Positions 34,737-43,741 of a DNA stretch of 64,000 nucleotides are shown piece by piece. Each line of letters starts with the position of its first letter. Positions within the stretch are counted from its first letter, which is position 1. Location: the NCBI GenBank assembly GCA_017307505.1, contig JAFKEE010000037.1:84845-148844 (forward strand). Direction: 5' to 3'. Source of the stretch: Acidobacteriota bacterium (lineage in GTDB: Bacteria; Acidobacteriota; Terriglobia; Bryobacterales; Bryobacteraceae). The notes beneath the pieces are model-generated. The model saw nothing but the letters and a program-made list of their open reading frames with translations. It was not told the DNA's origin and made no database searches. Both the position numbers and the translations under genes were made by a program.

Positions 34737-37607
34737 TCACTGTCCGGACAGCGCTTTGAGCTCCGGGTGGACCAGTTTCATCAGTTCTATAAGTTCCTGA
34801 TTCGCCGCGGCGGCGGTCACCAGATCACCCGCCTTTGCATTCTGTTCCACGCGCAGTGCACAGGCTCTCGCCCGCTCCGCGCCAAACTGGGCCAGCAGAC
34901 CCTTCAACTGGTGAGCGGCGCCAAGGATGAGTTCTACCTTCGCCTGGTCGAATCCTGACTGCACAGTACCCATGAGCTGAGGGTACTCGTCCAGAAACAG
35001 TCCGGCCAACTCAGCCAGCAGCTCCGCGTCGCCGCCAACGCGCTCCAGGGCGGATTCCTGATCTAGTTCTTTCATCTGTCTCTCCCGTTCCACTGTGGGG
35101 GGCTCTCTTTCACTTTCGCGCTTTGACGGCGGATTGCCAAGAGCAAGCGCCTCAATCTTGCGAATGAGTTCCTGCATTCGGATTGGTTTGCTCAGATACG
35201 CATCCATCCCGGCTTCCAGGCAAAGCTCGGCATAGCCCGGCATGGCGTGTGCAGTCATGGCGATGATCGGCAGATGTGTCCCATTTTGAGACTCCTCGCT
35301 GCGAATCCAGCGCGTTGCCTCCAGCCCATCCAGATCCGGCATTTGCACGTCCATCAGCGCCACGTCATACGCCCCTCTCCGCGCCGCCTCCACTGCCTGA
35401 CGCCCGGTGCTGACCAGCTCAGGGCGGTACCCCGCCTGCTCCAGCATCCTGACGACCAGCCGCTGGTTCACCGCGTTGTCTTCCGCCACCAGAATCTGGA
35501 ATGGCTGGCTGCCGCGCGGCAGGCTTGGATCCGAAGCGGACCCCGTCTGATGCTGGCTCGTCGGGCCGGCATCGGCTGCCAGTGGGAATCCCACCGTGAA
35601 GGCGAAGGTACTACCGCCACTCTCGCGGCCGCTGACGAAGATCCGCCCGCCCATCAGGCTCACCAGCTGGTCGGAGATGGAGAGGCCCAGGCCTGTGCCC
35701 CCGCGCACGCGGGTGCTCGAGGGATCGCTCTGCACAAAGGCCTCGAAGATCGCCGCCCAATTGGACTCGTCGATACCGATGCCGGTGTCTTCCACGACAA
35801 AACGCAGCAGCGCGGGATTCGCCGGGCCGGGCAGCCGGTCGATCCGCAGGCGTACCGTGCCGCCATCGGTGAACTTGACGGCATTGCCTACCAGATTGAT
35901 CAGAACCTGGCGCAGGCGTCCGCTGTCGCCGATCAACCGCTCCGGCACGTCCTCCGCGATCTGCCAAACCACTTCCAGCCCGCGGGATGCGCCCCGGTGC
36001 ACAAGGGGCCGCATCAGGTTCTCCACCACGCGGCGGAATTCGAAAACGTCCGGATGCAACTCAATGCGGCCCGACTCCGCTTTCGACAGGTCGAGCAGGT
36101 CGTCCACCAGGCTCAGCAGCGACTCGGTGGACAACCGCACCAGTTGCAGGTATTCCTTCTGCTCGGCGGTGAGGTCAGTGGCCAGGGCCAGCTCCGTCAT
36201 GCCGAGAATGCCGTTCATCGGGGTCCGGATCTCGTGGCTGATGTTGGCCAGAAATGTGCTCTTGGCCGCGCTGGCGGTCTCGGCGCTGTGGGCCACTTCC
36301 TTCGCCCACTGGGTTGTGCTTTCCAGGAACTCGTTCGTGGCTCGCAATTCCTGTTCCACCCGCACCCGCTCGGTGATATCCCGCAGTGCCATCAGCAGCA
36401 AGGTGGGCTGGCCCGTGCGATCCAGGAAGGAGTTCGTGATCTCCAGCCACAGGCGGCGTCCCGAGTTCAACTCGAATCCCCGCACAATGGCCGGACCCAG
36501 GGAACGGGAGCGGAAGGCCTCCTGGAACTTCAGCAGTTCCTCGTCCTCATGCCCGGGCCATTCCCGCCATGCCTGGGTAAACAGCCGCCCTTCCAACTCC
36601 TCCTTCGGCAGCCCCGCCAGGCGTCGGAAAGCGGGGTTGGCCGCAAAGATCTTGCCGGATTCCTCCACGAACACCATGGCATCGCCCGCACTCTCCCAGA
36701 TCAACTGGAACTCCAGCGCCGCTTCCGCGCGGCGCCGCTCGGCCTCCAGTTGCCGGGTCAGGTCCGTGGCTGTGACGACAATGAACTCCGGCGTCCCCTC
36801 CTCATTGCGCAGCAGCGAGGCGGACCAGGAGATCTCCACGGTTCCACCCGGCCGGCGGTGGAGTGTGGCCAGGCCCTGTTGCGGACTCCCGCCCGCGGCC
36901 AGACGCTCCAGGCAGGCCCGGGCATTCTTGCTTTGGTTGGGGGCAATCAGATTTGCCAGCGTCTCGCCCGCCTTCACCTCGGACTCGTGGTAGCCCGTCA
37001 GCCGCTCACAGGCCCTGTTCCAGCGGATCAGCCGGCCTTTCATATCCAGCACTGCGATCAGCGCGCTGGTGGTGTCCAGAACCACTCGGGTGAAATCGCG
37101 CTCCCGGGCCAGCGCAAGTTCGATCCGCTTCTGGCTGGAGATATCCTGCCCCACGCCGAGCAATACCCGGCCCCAGTACGGCGAATCCATCAGGGTCTTT
37201 GTCAGCAGCAGCGTCCTGGCAGTGGAGGATCCGCTGCCGTCGACCTCTGTCTCCACCTGCATCGATTCGAATCCGCCCTCGAACACCCGCCGGTCTTCTG
37301 TCTCGATCGCGGCTGCCTTGTCGCTGGGCACAAAATCCAGATCCGTCCGGCCGATAATTCCTTCCAGCGGACGATTCACCCCGCGCCTCACCTGCGTATT
37401 GGCGAAGACGAACCGCGATGCCTGATCCTTTACGAACACCCACAGCGGCAGGGCATCCAGGAAGCGCTGAAGCTCCGTCCGGACCGCAAGCTCCGTGCGC
37501 TCACGCTGCTCACGCTGCCAGCGTCGCCACACAAGCCAGCCGATCCCGGAACCAACCAGGATGCCGGTTGTCACGATTAGGAAGATCGCGGGATCTTCAA
37601 ATCTCAA
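34737..37607 (-). CDS. Hybrid sensor histidine kinase with PAS, receiver and HPt domains
   Basis: A 956-residue BarA/ArcB-style phosphorelay kinase. There is one membrane helix near the N-terminus (8-26), then PAS-like domains at about 45-160, 180-290 and 300-420. A HisKA domain follows with the phospho-accepting His in NISHEIRTPMNGILGM (about 457), and a HATPase domain with VEDTGIGID and GGTGLGLSI. The receiver domain has its Asp in ALMDVQMPD (about 752). The C-terminal HPt domain has AAHQLKGLLAQFG (His about 898). It can therefore complete a His-Asp-His relay by itself and needs an external response regulator. Its signal is unknown. It is divergent from the esterase gene. Confidence 0.92.
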   Translation of the reverse strand: MRFEDPAIFLIVTTGILVGSGIGWLVWRRWQREQRERTELAVRTELQRFLDALPLWVFVKDQASRFVFANTQVRRGVNRPLEGIIGRTDLDFVPSDKAAAIETEDRRVFEGGFESMQVETEVDGSGSSTARTLLLTKTLMDSPYWGRVLLGVGQDISSQKRIELALARERDFTRVVLDTTSALIAVLDMKGRLIRWNRACERLTGYHESEVKAGETLANLIAPNQSKNARACLERLAAGGSPQQGLATLHRRPGGTVEISWSASLLRNEEGTPEFIVVTATDLTRQLEAERRRAEAALEFQLIWESAGDAMVFVEESGKIFAANPAFRRLAGLPKEELEGRLFTQAWREWPGHEDEELLKFQEAFRSRSLGPAIVRGFELNSGRRLWLEITNSFLDRTGQPTLLLMALRDITERVRVEQELRATNEFLESTTQWAKEVAHSAETASAAKSTFLANISHEIRTPMNGILGMTELALATDLTAEQKEYLQLVRLSTESLLSLVDDLLDLSKAESGRIELHPDVFEFRRVVENLMRPLVHRGASRGLEVVWQIAEDVPERLIGDSGRLRQVLINLVGNAVKFTDGGTVRLRIDRLPGPANPALLRFVVEDTGIGIDESNWAAIFEAFVQSDPSSTRVRGGTGLGLSISDQLVSLMGGRIFVSGRESGGSTFAFTVGFPLAADAGPTSQHQTGSASDPSLPRGSQPFQILVAEDNAVNQRLVVRMLEQAGYRPELVSTGRQAVEAARRGAYDVALMDVQMPDLDGLEATRWIRSEESQNGTHLPIIAMTAHAMPGYAELCLEAGMDAYLSKPIRMQELIRKIEALALGNPPSKRESEREPPTVERERQMKELDQESALERVGGDAELLAELAGLFLDEYPQLMGTVQSGFDQAKVELILGAAHQLKGLLAQFGAERARACALRVEQNAKAGDLVTAAAANQELIELMKLVHPELKALSGQ

Positions 37608-37656
37608 TCGAATGCCTCCCCCAATTCACCGCGAGCGCCACCAGAGAACTTCAAGT

Positions 37657-38382
37657 ATGGGCCATGTTACAACACCTATCATGTTCTCTTCGTCAGGAAG
37701 TGGGGCATTTCCCATTCATCGGCCGGCCAGATATCTTCTGGACGTGCCGGAATCTGCGCCAAACCAGGCGCCCTTACTGGTAGTCGCTCTCCACGGCTAC
37801 GCCATGAACCCCTCGGAAATGCTGGGATTCACGCGGGATTTGCTCGGCCCGTCCCCCGTGATTGCTTCCCTGGAAGGACCCAATTCTGTGTTTCTTGGTA
37901 AAGATCCGCGTGCAACCCGCTCAGGGTTTCACTGGGGCACACGAGAGACAGCGGATTTCCACGTTGATGTACATCACCAGATGGTCCAGGGGATGCTGGC
38001 CCTGCTCTCGGACCGATTCTCGGCGGGCCCGGAACGGTTGCTGCTGCTTGGCTACTCCCAGTCGGTGGGTCTGAATTACCGCTTTGTCGCCCGAAATCCG
38101 CGCGCGTTCGGCGGGCTCATTGCCCTGTGCGGTGGTATTCCCGGCAATTGGGACTCGCAGGGAGAGGCTCCGATTGGAACGGCAATCTTCCACCTGGCCA
38201 GGACAGAGGATGAGTTCTTTCCCGCCAGTGAAGCGCCGGCCGTGGAAGCCCGCCTGCGGCGGCGCGCGTCTGACGTCACGTTCCACCTGGAACCCGGCCG
38301 GCACCGGTTTCCGCTCAAGGCATCCAAGCCCGTCAGAGCCTGGATGGACCGCGTTTTCCAACCGGGACGGAGAAGCGAATAG
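37657..38382 (+). CDS. Phospholipase/carboxylesterase-family alpha/beta hydrolase
   Basis: A small serine hydrolase of 241 residues (ATG 37657; ATG 37681 is also possible). The oxyanion-side motif LVVALHGYAMNP is near 39-50. The nucleophile elbow reads LLLGYSQS, where the last position of the usual G-x-S-x-G is serine. The catalytic Asp is probably in RTEDEFFPAS and the His in EPGRHRFP, as in COG0400-type esterases. No signal peptide is seen, so it is probably cytoplasmic. It is divergent from the hybrid kinase and convergent with the GGDEF-EAL gene. Confidence 0.82.
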   Translation: MGHVTTPIMFSSSGSGAFPIHRPARYLLDVPESAPNQAPLLVVALHGYAMNPSEMLGFTRDLLGPSPVIASLEGPNSVFLGKDPRATRSGFHWGTRETADFHVDVHHQMVQGMLALLSDRFSAGPERLLLLGYSQSVGLNYRFVARNPRAFGGLIALCGGIPGNWDSQGEAPIGTAIFHLARTEDEFFPASEAPAVEARLRRRASDVTFHLEPGRHRFPLKASKPVRAWMDRVFQPGRRSE

Positions 38383-38404
38383 GACAGCCGGCGAAACCGG
38401 CTCA
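38382..38404. terminator. Short hairpin between convergent genes
   Basis: A perfect 6-bp stem (AGCCGG at 38386-38391, CCGGCT at 38397-38402, loop CGAAA) sits exactly between the stop codons of two convergent genes. It has no T-run on either strand, so it would be a weak or factor-assisted bidirectional terminator at best. Confidence 0.35.
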
Positions 38405-39760
38405 GTAGCCGCTGGGCCAGGGCGCGTGGAAATGGGCGGTCAGGCGCTCAGGCTCCCGCATCAGTTCCTCGATGCCCGCTGAGGTTAAGGGGTTGCCGAT
38501 GAGGTATCCCTGGACCATGTCGCAGCGCGCGGCACGCACCAGTTCCAATTCCCCTTCGGTCTCCACGCCCTCGGCTACTACTTCCAACCCGCGATGGTGC
38601 GCCAGTACCGTGATCGTATGCACCACAGGCAGGCTGCCGGAGGGTTTCGTGATCTCGCTCACAAACGTGCGGTCGACCTTGACCACATCCAGCGGCAACC
38701 GGTGCAGATAGGTGAGCGGCGAATAGCCCACGCCGAAGTCGTCGATCGCGATCCGCACACCCGCCGCGCGCAAATCGCGCATGCGGGCAGCCGATTCTTC
38801 AATGTCGCGCAGGATGGTGCCTTCCGTGACTTCCAGCTCCAGCGCATCCCCGTCCAGGCCTGTTTCGCGGAGCACGCCGCTCACCATCTCGACGAACTGC
38901 GGGCAGGAAAACTGTAGCGGCGAGACATTCACGGCGACTCGGGGTACAGCCAGCCCCTCCCGGCGCCACGCGGCCATCTGGCGGCAGGCCGACTCCAGGA
39001 CCCATGCGCCGATGGGCGCAATCACCCCAATCTCTTCGGCCAGCCGGACGAAGGTCTCCGTCTGAACCCGGCCCAATTCCGGATGGTTCCAGACGAGCAG
39101 CGCTTCCAGGCCGCGAAGTTTCCCGTCGCGGTCCACCTGGGGTTGATACCGCAGCGATAGCTCGTTGTGCTCCAACGCCCGCCGCAGCGCCCCTTCCATC
39201 TGGTAGCGTTCTTCCGGCGGCAATCCATTCGGATTGGTAGCCCGCTCCATCACCCCCCCCCCGCGCGCCTTCGCCCGCGCCACGGCCAGGGACGCCTTAC
39301 TCAGGAGCTTTGGGGCGGAACTGCCATCCTCCGGATACAAGCTCAATCCCACACTGGCGGACGCAAAGATCTCCCGCTCGTCAAGCGCGATCGGTGGTTC
39401 CAGGATATTCAGGATGGCCGCGCCGCTCAGCATGGCATCCCGCTCTTTCAGCCCTGGCAAAACAATCGCAAATTCATCGCCGCCCAGCCTGGCGATCGCC
39501 CCGTTGCCCGGCAGCCACCGGGACAGCCGCCCGGCCACTTCCCGCAGGATTCGATCGCCGGCTTCATACCCCAGCAGGTCGTTGATGTGCCGGAACCGGT
39601 CGATGCCCAGAACGCAAACTGTCAGGCTCTCGTCAGGCCGGGCCTGGATGGTCCGTGCCATCACGGTCTCCAGAGCCCCACCCCGCATCAGACCCGTCAG
39701 GGTGTCGCGGTCCACCGGGTCCGGCCTCTGCACCTGCTGTGTTGCTGCTCTCGCGGGCAT
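38402..39760 (-). CDS. GGDEF-EAL cyclic-di-GMP signalling protein
   Basis: A 452-residue cytoplasmic protein with a diguanylate cyclase domain (about 20-175) followed by a phosphodiesterase domain (about 185-440). The GGDEF site is intact (ARLGGDEFAIVLPG near 90). EAL-side residues are also largely present: EALLVW, NVSPLQF, ELEVTEG, DDFGVGYSPL, VKVDRTF, AEGVETE and the final QGYLIGNP. Either or both activities are possible; by motif the phosphodiesterase looks competent. No sensory domain is visible. ATG 39760 is used; a TTG at 39778 would add six residues. Confidence 0.92.
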   Translation of the reverse strand: MPARAATQQVQRPDPVDRDTLTGLMRGGALETVMARTIQARPDESLTVCVLGIDRFRHINDLLGYEAGDRILREVAGRLSRWLPGNGAIARLGGDEFAIVLPGLKERDAMLSGAAILNILEPPIALDEREIFASASVGLSLYPEDGSSAPKLLSKASLAVARAKARGGGVMERATNPNGLPPEERYQMEGALRRALEHNELSLRYQPQVDRDGKLRGLEALLVWNHPELGRVQTETFVRLAEEIGVIAPIGAWVLESACRQMAAWRREGLAVPRVAVNVSPLQFSCPQFVEMVSGVLRETGLDGDALELEVTEGTILRDIEESAARMRDLRAAGVRIAIDDFGVGYSPLTYLHRLPLDVVKVDRTFVSEITKPSGSLPVVHTITVLAHHRGLEVVAEGVETEGELELVRAARCDMVQGYLIGNPLTSAGIEELMREPERLTAHFHAPWPSGY

Positions 39761-39846
39761 GGCACTATTCTTAGTCAATTTGAGTAGTTTTCCTACAGAA
39801 AAATTGAACTAAATGAAGGACGTTTGTCCCACAGATCCTACCCGGT

Positions 39847-41184
39847 CTAGGCGGGTGGTTGCGGCTTGTGCCAGTCCTCCTGGGACTGGACATAGTGCGC
39901 GGCCTGTAGTAACGTATTTTCTCCGTTTGCCTTTGCAATCAGGCAGATACACTGAATGGCATGCTCACCATGCGGCCCCGGCAGGGCAAGTACCGGGAGC
40001 CCCGCAAGATCGGCCGCCGCTGCATGGGCCGTCATACGTCTTGTCCGTCCAGAGGTACTGGAGCCCCCACCCCCGGGTGAGTCCTCCTGTTCCACTGGAT
40101 GCGCCGGCGCAATCAGCAGATCCAACGGTGCTATCAATTCATTCATGGCCTGCTGAATCTGCCTCCGCACCCGGGACGCAGTCAGGTATTGCACGGCGGG
40201 GAGTTCCAGGCCGGATCGCAATCCGTCTGCCTGACGGCGGTCCGAAAGCTGATCGATGGCCCCCGACGCGATCAAATCCGCGAACGCGGCCGAGCTTTCC
40301 GCCGCCTGGATCGTCCGCGCGGCAGATTCGAACGGGTAATCCGGCGGCCGCACCTCGACCAGCGTCGCCCCAGCCCGTTTCAGCAGGTCGAGCACTGCCC
40401 GCAACGGCGCGGCGGCCGCCCCTTCAAAATCCGGCGGAGCGAACCCAATCCGGAATGTGGACAACGGCGCCACATATTGAAGTGCGTAGTGGAACGACTT
40501 TCCGCTCGAGCCGGCGTCGCGGTCGTCTCCGCCGGCAACGGCGTGGAGGATATGGCCGCAATCATGGGCCGACCGGGCAATGATCCCGATCCGGTCCAGA
40601 CTCCACGAGACCGGCACCGCGCCGAACCGGCTGACCAGGCCATACGTCGGCTTCAGGATCGTCAACCGGTGCGCACTGGCCGGCACCAGCAGCGAGCCTC
40701 CGGCCTCGACACCCAGGGCATAGGGGGTCAGCCCGTTTGCCACTGCCTCAACGGCTGCGCACGTCCTGAGCGGTGAAAGCCGTCCAGCGCCACCCAGTTC
40801 GCGGGCCTTGATCTTGGCTGTCAGCACGGCACCCGACTTGTTGAGCCGGTCCACGACCGCCGCGTTGGTATCGAACACCTGTTTCGCGAAAATCGGCGAC
40901 CCCCAGGAAGTGGGGTGCCTCGCCACGCTCAGGGAGTCTTCGACGCAGAAGGGAACGCCCTGCAACGCGCCGCGGATCCGGTCTCGCTTCAATTCCCGAT
41001 CCACGTCCCGTGCCCGCTGGCGGGACTCGTCCTTCAGGAGAAGAGCCCACGTCTGGCGGCCCTGCGACTGCATCCGTTCCAGAAAGGCCCGGGCCAGCTC
41101 TGCAGCCGTGAAGTCTTTTCTGAGAAGCCGCTGATTCAATTCAACGGCGGTAGCGTGGAAGACTTCCGGCGGAATCGAAGCCAT
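39847..41184 (-). CDS. Amidase-signature-fold protein with degenerate active site
   Basis: A 445-residue protein aligning along its length to the amidase-signature (GatA-like) family: GVPFCVEDSLSV near 80-91, ANGLTPYALGVEAGGSLLVP near 150-169, and LKPTYGLVSRFGAVPVSWSL near 177-196. Active amidases use Ser-cisSer-Lys. Here the lysine position (K in VKDN) is Glu and the GGSSGGS loop carrying the cis-serine is replaced (LSPLRTCAA), while the nucleophile serine in EAGGS is kept. Hydrolysis is therefore doubtful. It starts 4 bp after a 63-residue exported protein, likely a functional partner, and is last in a long Tol-Pal/aro series. Confidence 0.82.
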   Translation of the reverse strand: MASIPPEVFHATAVELNQRLLRKDFTAAELARAFLERMQSQGRQTWALLLKDESRQRARDVDRELKRDRIRGALQGVPFCVEDSLSVARHPTSWGSPIFAKQVFDTNAAVVDRLNKSGAVLTAKIKARELGGAGRLSPLRTCAAVEAVANGLTPYALGVEAGGSLLVPASAHRLTILKPTYGLVSRFGAVPVSWSLDRIGIIARSAHDCGHILHAVAGGDDRDAGSSGKSFHYALQYVAPLSTFRIGFAPPDFEGAAAAPLRAVLDLLKRAGATLVEVRPPDYPFESAARTIQAAESSAAFADLIASGAIDQLSDRRQADGLRSGLELPAVQYLTASRVRRQIQQAMNELIAPLDLLIAPAHPVEQEDSPGGGGSSTSGRTRRMTAHAAAADLAGLPVLALPGPHGEHAIQCICLIAKANGENTLLQAAHYVQSQEDWHKPQPPA

Positions 41185-41188
41185 GGCG

Positions 41189-41380
41189 TCACGGTTGGAA
41201 ACGGAAGGCCGGCGCGCACTCGCGCGGGAGCTTTACCTTCGCCAGTTCAATCGCGTCCTGGCGCAGAATCTGCCGTTGATCCACGGGCCCTGGTTGTTGG
41301 GCCGTCCCGCTCGCCGGCAAGGCCGGTAAGCCAAGGATCAGCGCCAGCGAACGACGGGAAATCCGTGAATCTTTACGCAT
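41189..41380 (-). CDS. Small exported protein coupled to the amidase-fold gene
   Basis: A 63-residue protein with a twin-arginine-like N-terminus (SRISRRSLALILG), a hydrophobic stretch and a likely cleavage after about residue 27. The mature part is only some 35 residues, with a conserved-looking ending ELAKVKLPRECAPAFRF. Its ATG shares one base with the aroDE stop (TAATG), and its stop lies 4 bp before the amidase-fold start, so the three are translationally linked. I recall similar short proteins in front of amidase-family genes in related bacteria, but could not check this. Function unknown. Confidence 0.65.
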   Translation of the reverse strand: MRKDSRISRRSLALILGLPALPASGTAQQPGPVDQRQILRQDAIELAKVKLPRECAPAFRFQP

Positions 41381-42924
41381 TAGTGCGTTGCCTTGTGGTT
41401 CTGGTGGTTGCTGATAGCCTGCTGCTCGGCCAGGGCTTCGATCGCGGCTCGTTCCATGACCGCCTTCGGCGCACTTTCCCCCGTAAACAGGGTGAACTGC
41501 CGGGCCGCCTGTTCCAGGAACATTTCCAGTCCGTGAATCACGGCCTTACCCTGGCTGGCGGCGCGGCGCAGGAGTTCGGTCTCATGAGGTGTGTAGACCA
41601 GATCAAAGACGAGGTCAGCCGGGATAGTGTCTTCGAAGAAACACGATTCCGTATGCGGCCACATCCCCAGCGGGGTAGCGTGGATGAGCGCGTCAAAGTG
41701 CCTCTGTTTGGCCTGCTCCGGCAGCAGCGGCTCCGCATCGCAGATCTTGGCCAGGGCCCGCACCCGATCGGGATTCCGGCCCGTGATGGCCAGCTTCGCG
41801 CCGGCATCCGACAGAGTGAACGCAGCCGATCGCGCTGTTCCGCCATTGCCCACCACGAGCACCGACGACTTGGCCACGCGGATCCGTTTCTCCAGCGGGA
41901 CCCGGATTCCTTCGGCGTCCGTATTCGTGCCGCGCCACTTGCCTGCTTTCCGGTAGACCGTATTGATGGCGCCAATCCGCTTGGAGAGCGGGTCCACGGC
42001 ATCCAGGTAACGGATGACGCGCTGCTTGTGCGGGATCGTCACGCTGAAACCGGTCAACGGCAGCTTGTCGGCCAGCACGAAGAAGTCCTTCAGTTGGAGC
42101 GGCGAGACAAGGAACGGCATGTACAGTCCGGCAATCCGCCGCGCTTGCAGCGCACGGTTGTGGACCGCCGGAGAGATGCTGTGCCGCACCGGATCCGCGA
42201 TCACCCCAAACAGCTTCGGCGCCTTGAGGGTCTTGTCCACACGGTACAGATTCCGCAGAGTCCGCGCCGAAACCTGTCCGGCCGCGGTCCCCTCGACGGC
42301 GGATGGTGCCGCGTAGGTATAGACGCCCCCCATAAAGGGAGACAGGACGCGCGTGGGGAAGCCGGTCTCGCTCATGGCAAGCAGAATCACCGGTACCTTT
42401 GGGTACGATTTGGCGAGCGACAGGACGCGCAGATTGTCCGACGGCTTCCTGGCGGTCGTGACGATCTTGTAAGCCGCTGCCGGCACCTTCAGCATCCGCC
42501 TCATCACCGGATCCATGGCCGGCGTACCTTCGAAATTGTGGTAGCTGACAATCACCTGGACGCGGCCTTCCAGCAGGCTCATGCGCGCCATCGGGGTCTC
42601 GGCGCTCTCAATCTCGACATCCACCGCCCTGGCGCCAGCATCCACGGCCGCGGCCAGAATCCGGAATTCTTCTTCGATGCTGCCGTTGAACCGTCCGTGG
42701 TTCTGGTGCCTGCGGCAAGTGGCCAGCAGGAAGGCATCGGGATAGAGGTTCATGAACTGCCGGATCACGGCCATGCCGTCCTGCGGGCGGGGCAGGTAAT
42801 CGAGCCTGAATTCAAGGAAGCGTTCACCGGCATCGGCCTCCTTGCGCGCATGATCCAGCAGCTTTTCAGGGTCGGCCAGACCCAAGGCTATGCAGATGCG
42901 CGGAAGAGAAGAAGGAGAAGGCAT
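41380..42924 (-). CDS. aroDE: Bifunctional 3-dehydroquinate dehydratase / shikimate dehydrogenase
   Basis: A 514-residue fusion catalysing two consecutive shikimate-pathway steps. The N-terminal type I dehydroquinase (about 5-225) shows the catalytic His in SYHNFEG, the Schiff-base Lys in AAYKIVTTA and substrate-binding residues in TGFPTR and GTAAGQ. The C-terminal shikimate dehydrogenase (about 235-505) shows FGVIADPVRHSISPAVHN, TIPHK (catalytic Lys), NTDAEG (Asp) and the NADP-binding GNGGTARSA. The domain order is as in plant and some bacterial fusions. It lies in a minus-strand series after the DERA-like gene. Confidence 0.94.
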   Translation of the reverse strand: MPSPSSLPRICIALGLADPEKLLDHARKEADAGERFLEFRLDYLPRPQDGMAVIRQFMNLYPDAFLLATCRRHQNHGRFNGSIEEEFRILAAAVDAGARAVDVEIESAETPMARMSLLEGRVQVIVSYHNFEGTPAMDPVMRRMLKVPAAAYKIVTTARKPSDNLRVLSLAKSYPKVPVILLAMSETGFPTRVLSPFMGGVYTYAAPSAVEGTAAGQVSARTLRNLYRVDKTLKAPKLFGVIADPVRHSISPAVHNRALQARRIAGLYMPFLVSPLQLKDFFVLADKLPLTGFSVTIPHKQRVIRYLDAVDPLSKRIGAINTVYRKAGKWRGTNTDAEGIRVPLEKRIRVAKSSVLVVGNGGTARSAAFTLSDAGAKLAITGRNPDRVRALAKICDAEPLLPEQAKQRHFDALIHATPLGMWPHTESCFFEDTIPADLVFDLVYTPHETELLRRAASQGKAVIHGLEMFLEQAARQFTLFTGESAPKAVMERAAIEALAEQQAISNHQNHKATH

Positions 42925-42981
42925 TGTTACGATTTACTTCGATTGAAGTGAGGATATCACTTGGCCCGCCCCCGCTGTGCG

Positions 42982-43704
42982 CTAGTTCGTGCGCAAAGGG
43001 GGTGCATCCTGGGCGGCCGGTTGTGATTCCAGCCATGCCCGCCACGATGCCAGAAGGGCCACCGGGTGTTCCACCTGCAAACGATCCGCACCCGCGGCGC
43101 AGGCCGCAAGCGCATCCTCGAGCGTCGTCACCCCGCTCGATACCTTCATCCGGCAAACTTCTTTCAGGATTCGCCGGCCCAGCGGAAGATCGGCTGCCGG
43201 CAGGCTGACAATCCCAACCTCGCAGCGCTTGCAGATTTTCATCGCGATCACCTTGAGGTCTTCCGTCAGGCGCGGATGATCCAGGATCACCTTGAGGGTG
43301 ACTCCTGCTTCCAGGCAGGACCGGCCCATCTGCAGCAGTTCCGTCTCTACATGCTGGAACTGCCGGGAGAGCAGTTTGCCCAGATTCGGGACGGTCTCGA
43401 TCTCTTTCGCGCCGCGCCGCAGCAGGTCGCGCGCCTCGTATAGCTTTACTCCCGTCGTCTGCCCACCCTCGGGATACCCCGCCGTCGACGCCGGCAGCAC
43501 CGGAGAACCCGAGAGCATCCGCACGGCGAAGTCGAGATCTGAGGGCCGCACCGTCACACAGGCAACCCCCGCCGACTGCCCGCGTTGAATCTCACCGGCT
43601 ACTTCCTCGTCGGTAAAGTCCGGCCGCAGCACCGCATACTCCAGACGCTGCGCCAGGTCTTCGTAAGTCTTTAGCCCGATGGAAGTCTCGGTAGCTGGGT
43701 TCAT
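42982..43704 (-). CDS. Deoxyribose-phosphate aldolase-like protein lacking the Schiff-base lysine
   Basis: A 240-residue TIM-barrel protein of the DeoC/DERA type, recognised by LKVILDHPRLTEDLKVIAMK (about 136-155), ETVPNLGKLLSRQ (about 104-116), and the C-terminal MKVSSGVTTLEDALAACAAG. In true DERA the Schiff-base Lys sits in KTSTG; the matching segment here is VGIVSLPAAD without a lysine, and the Asp of DMVIN is Glu (ETVPN). The second lysine (MKVSSG) is retained. It is probably not a functional aldolase by the standard mechanism. It lies between cpoB and aroDE. Confidence 0.75.
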   Translation of the reverse strand: MNPATETSIGLKTYEDLAQRLEYAVLRPDFTDEEVAGEIQRGQSAGVACVTVRPSDLDFAVRMLSGSPVLPASTAGYPEGGQTTGVKLYEARDLLRRGAKEIETVPNLGKLLSRQFQHVETELLQMGRSCLEAGVTLKVILDHPRLTEDLKVIAMKICKRCEVGIVSLPAADLPLGRRILKEVCRMKVSSGVTTLEDALAACAAGADRLQVEHPVALLASWRAWLESQPAAQDAPPLRTN

Positions 43705-43741
43705 AGGAGGTTCCCGGTGCGTCCGCGCCCGTAGGTCACGA

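Noticed and set aside
35247..37580. 777-codon + strand open frame opposite the hybrid histidine kinase
   Set aside because: It is a shadow of the kinase in high-GC DNA; its translation is rich in His/Gln/Arg without any domain, while the other strand has complete kinase motifs.
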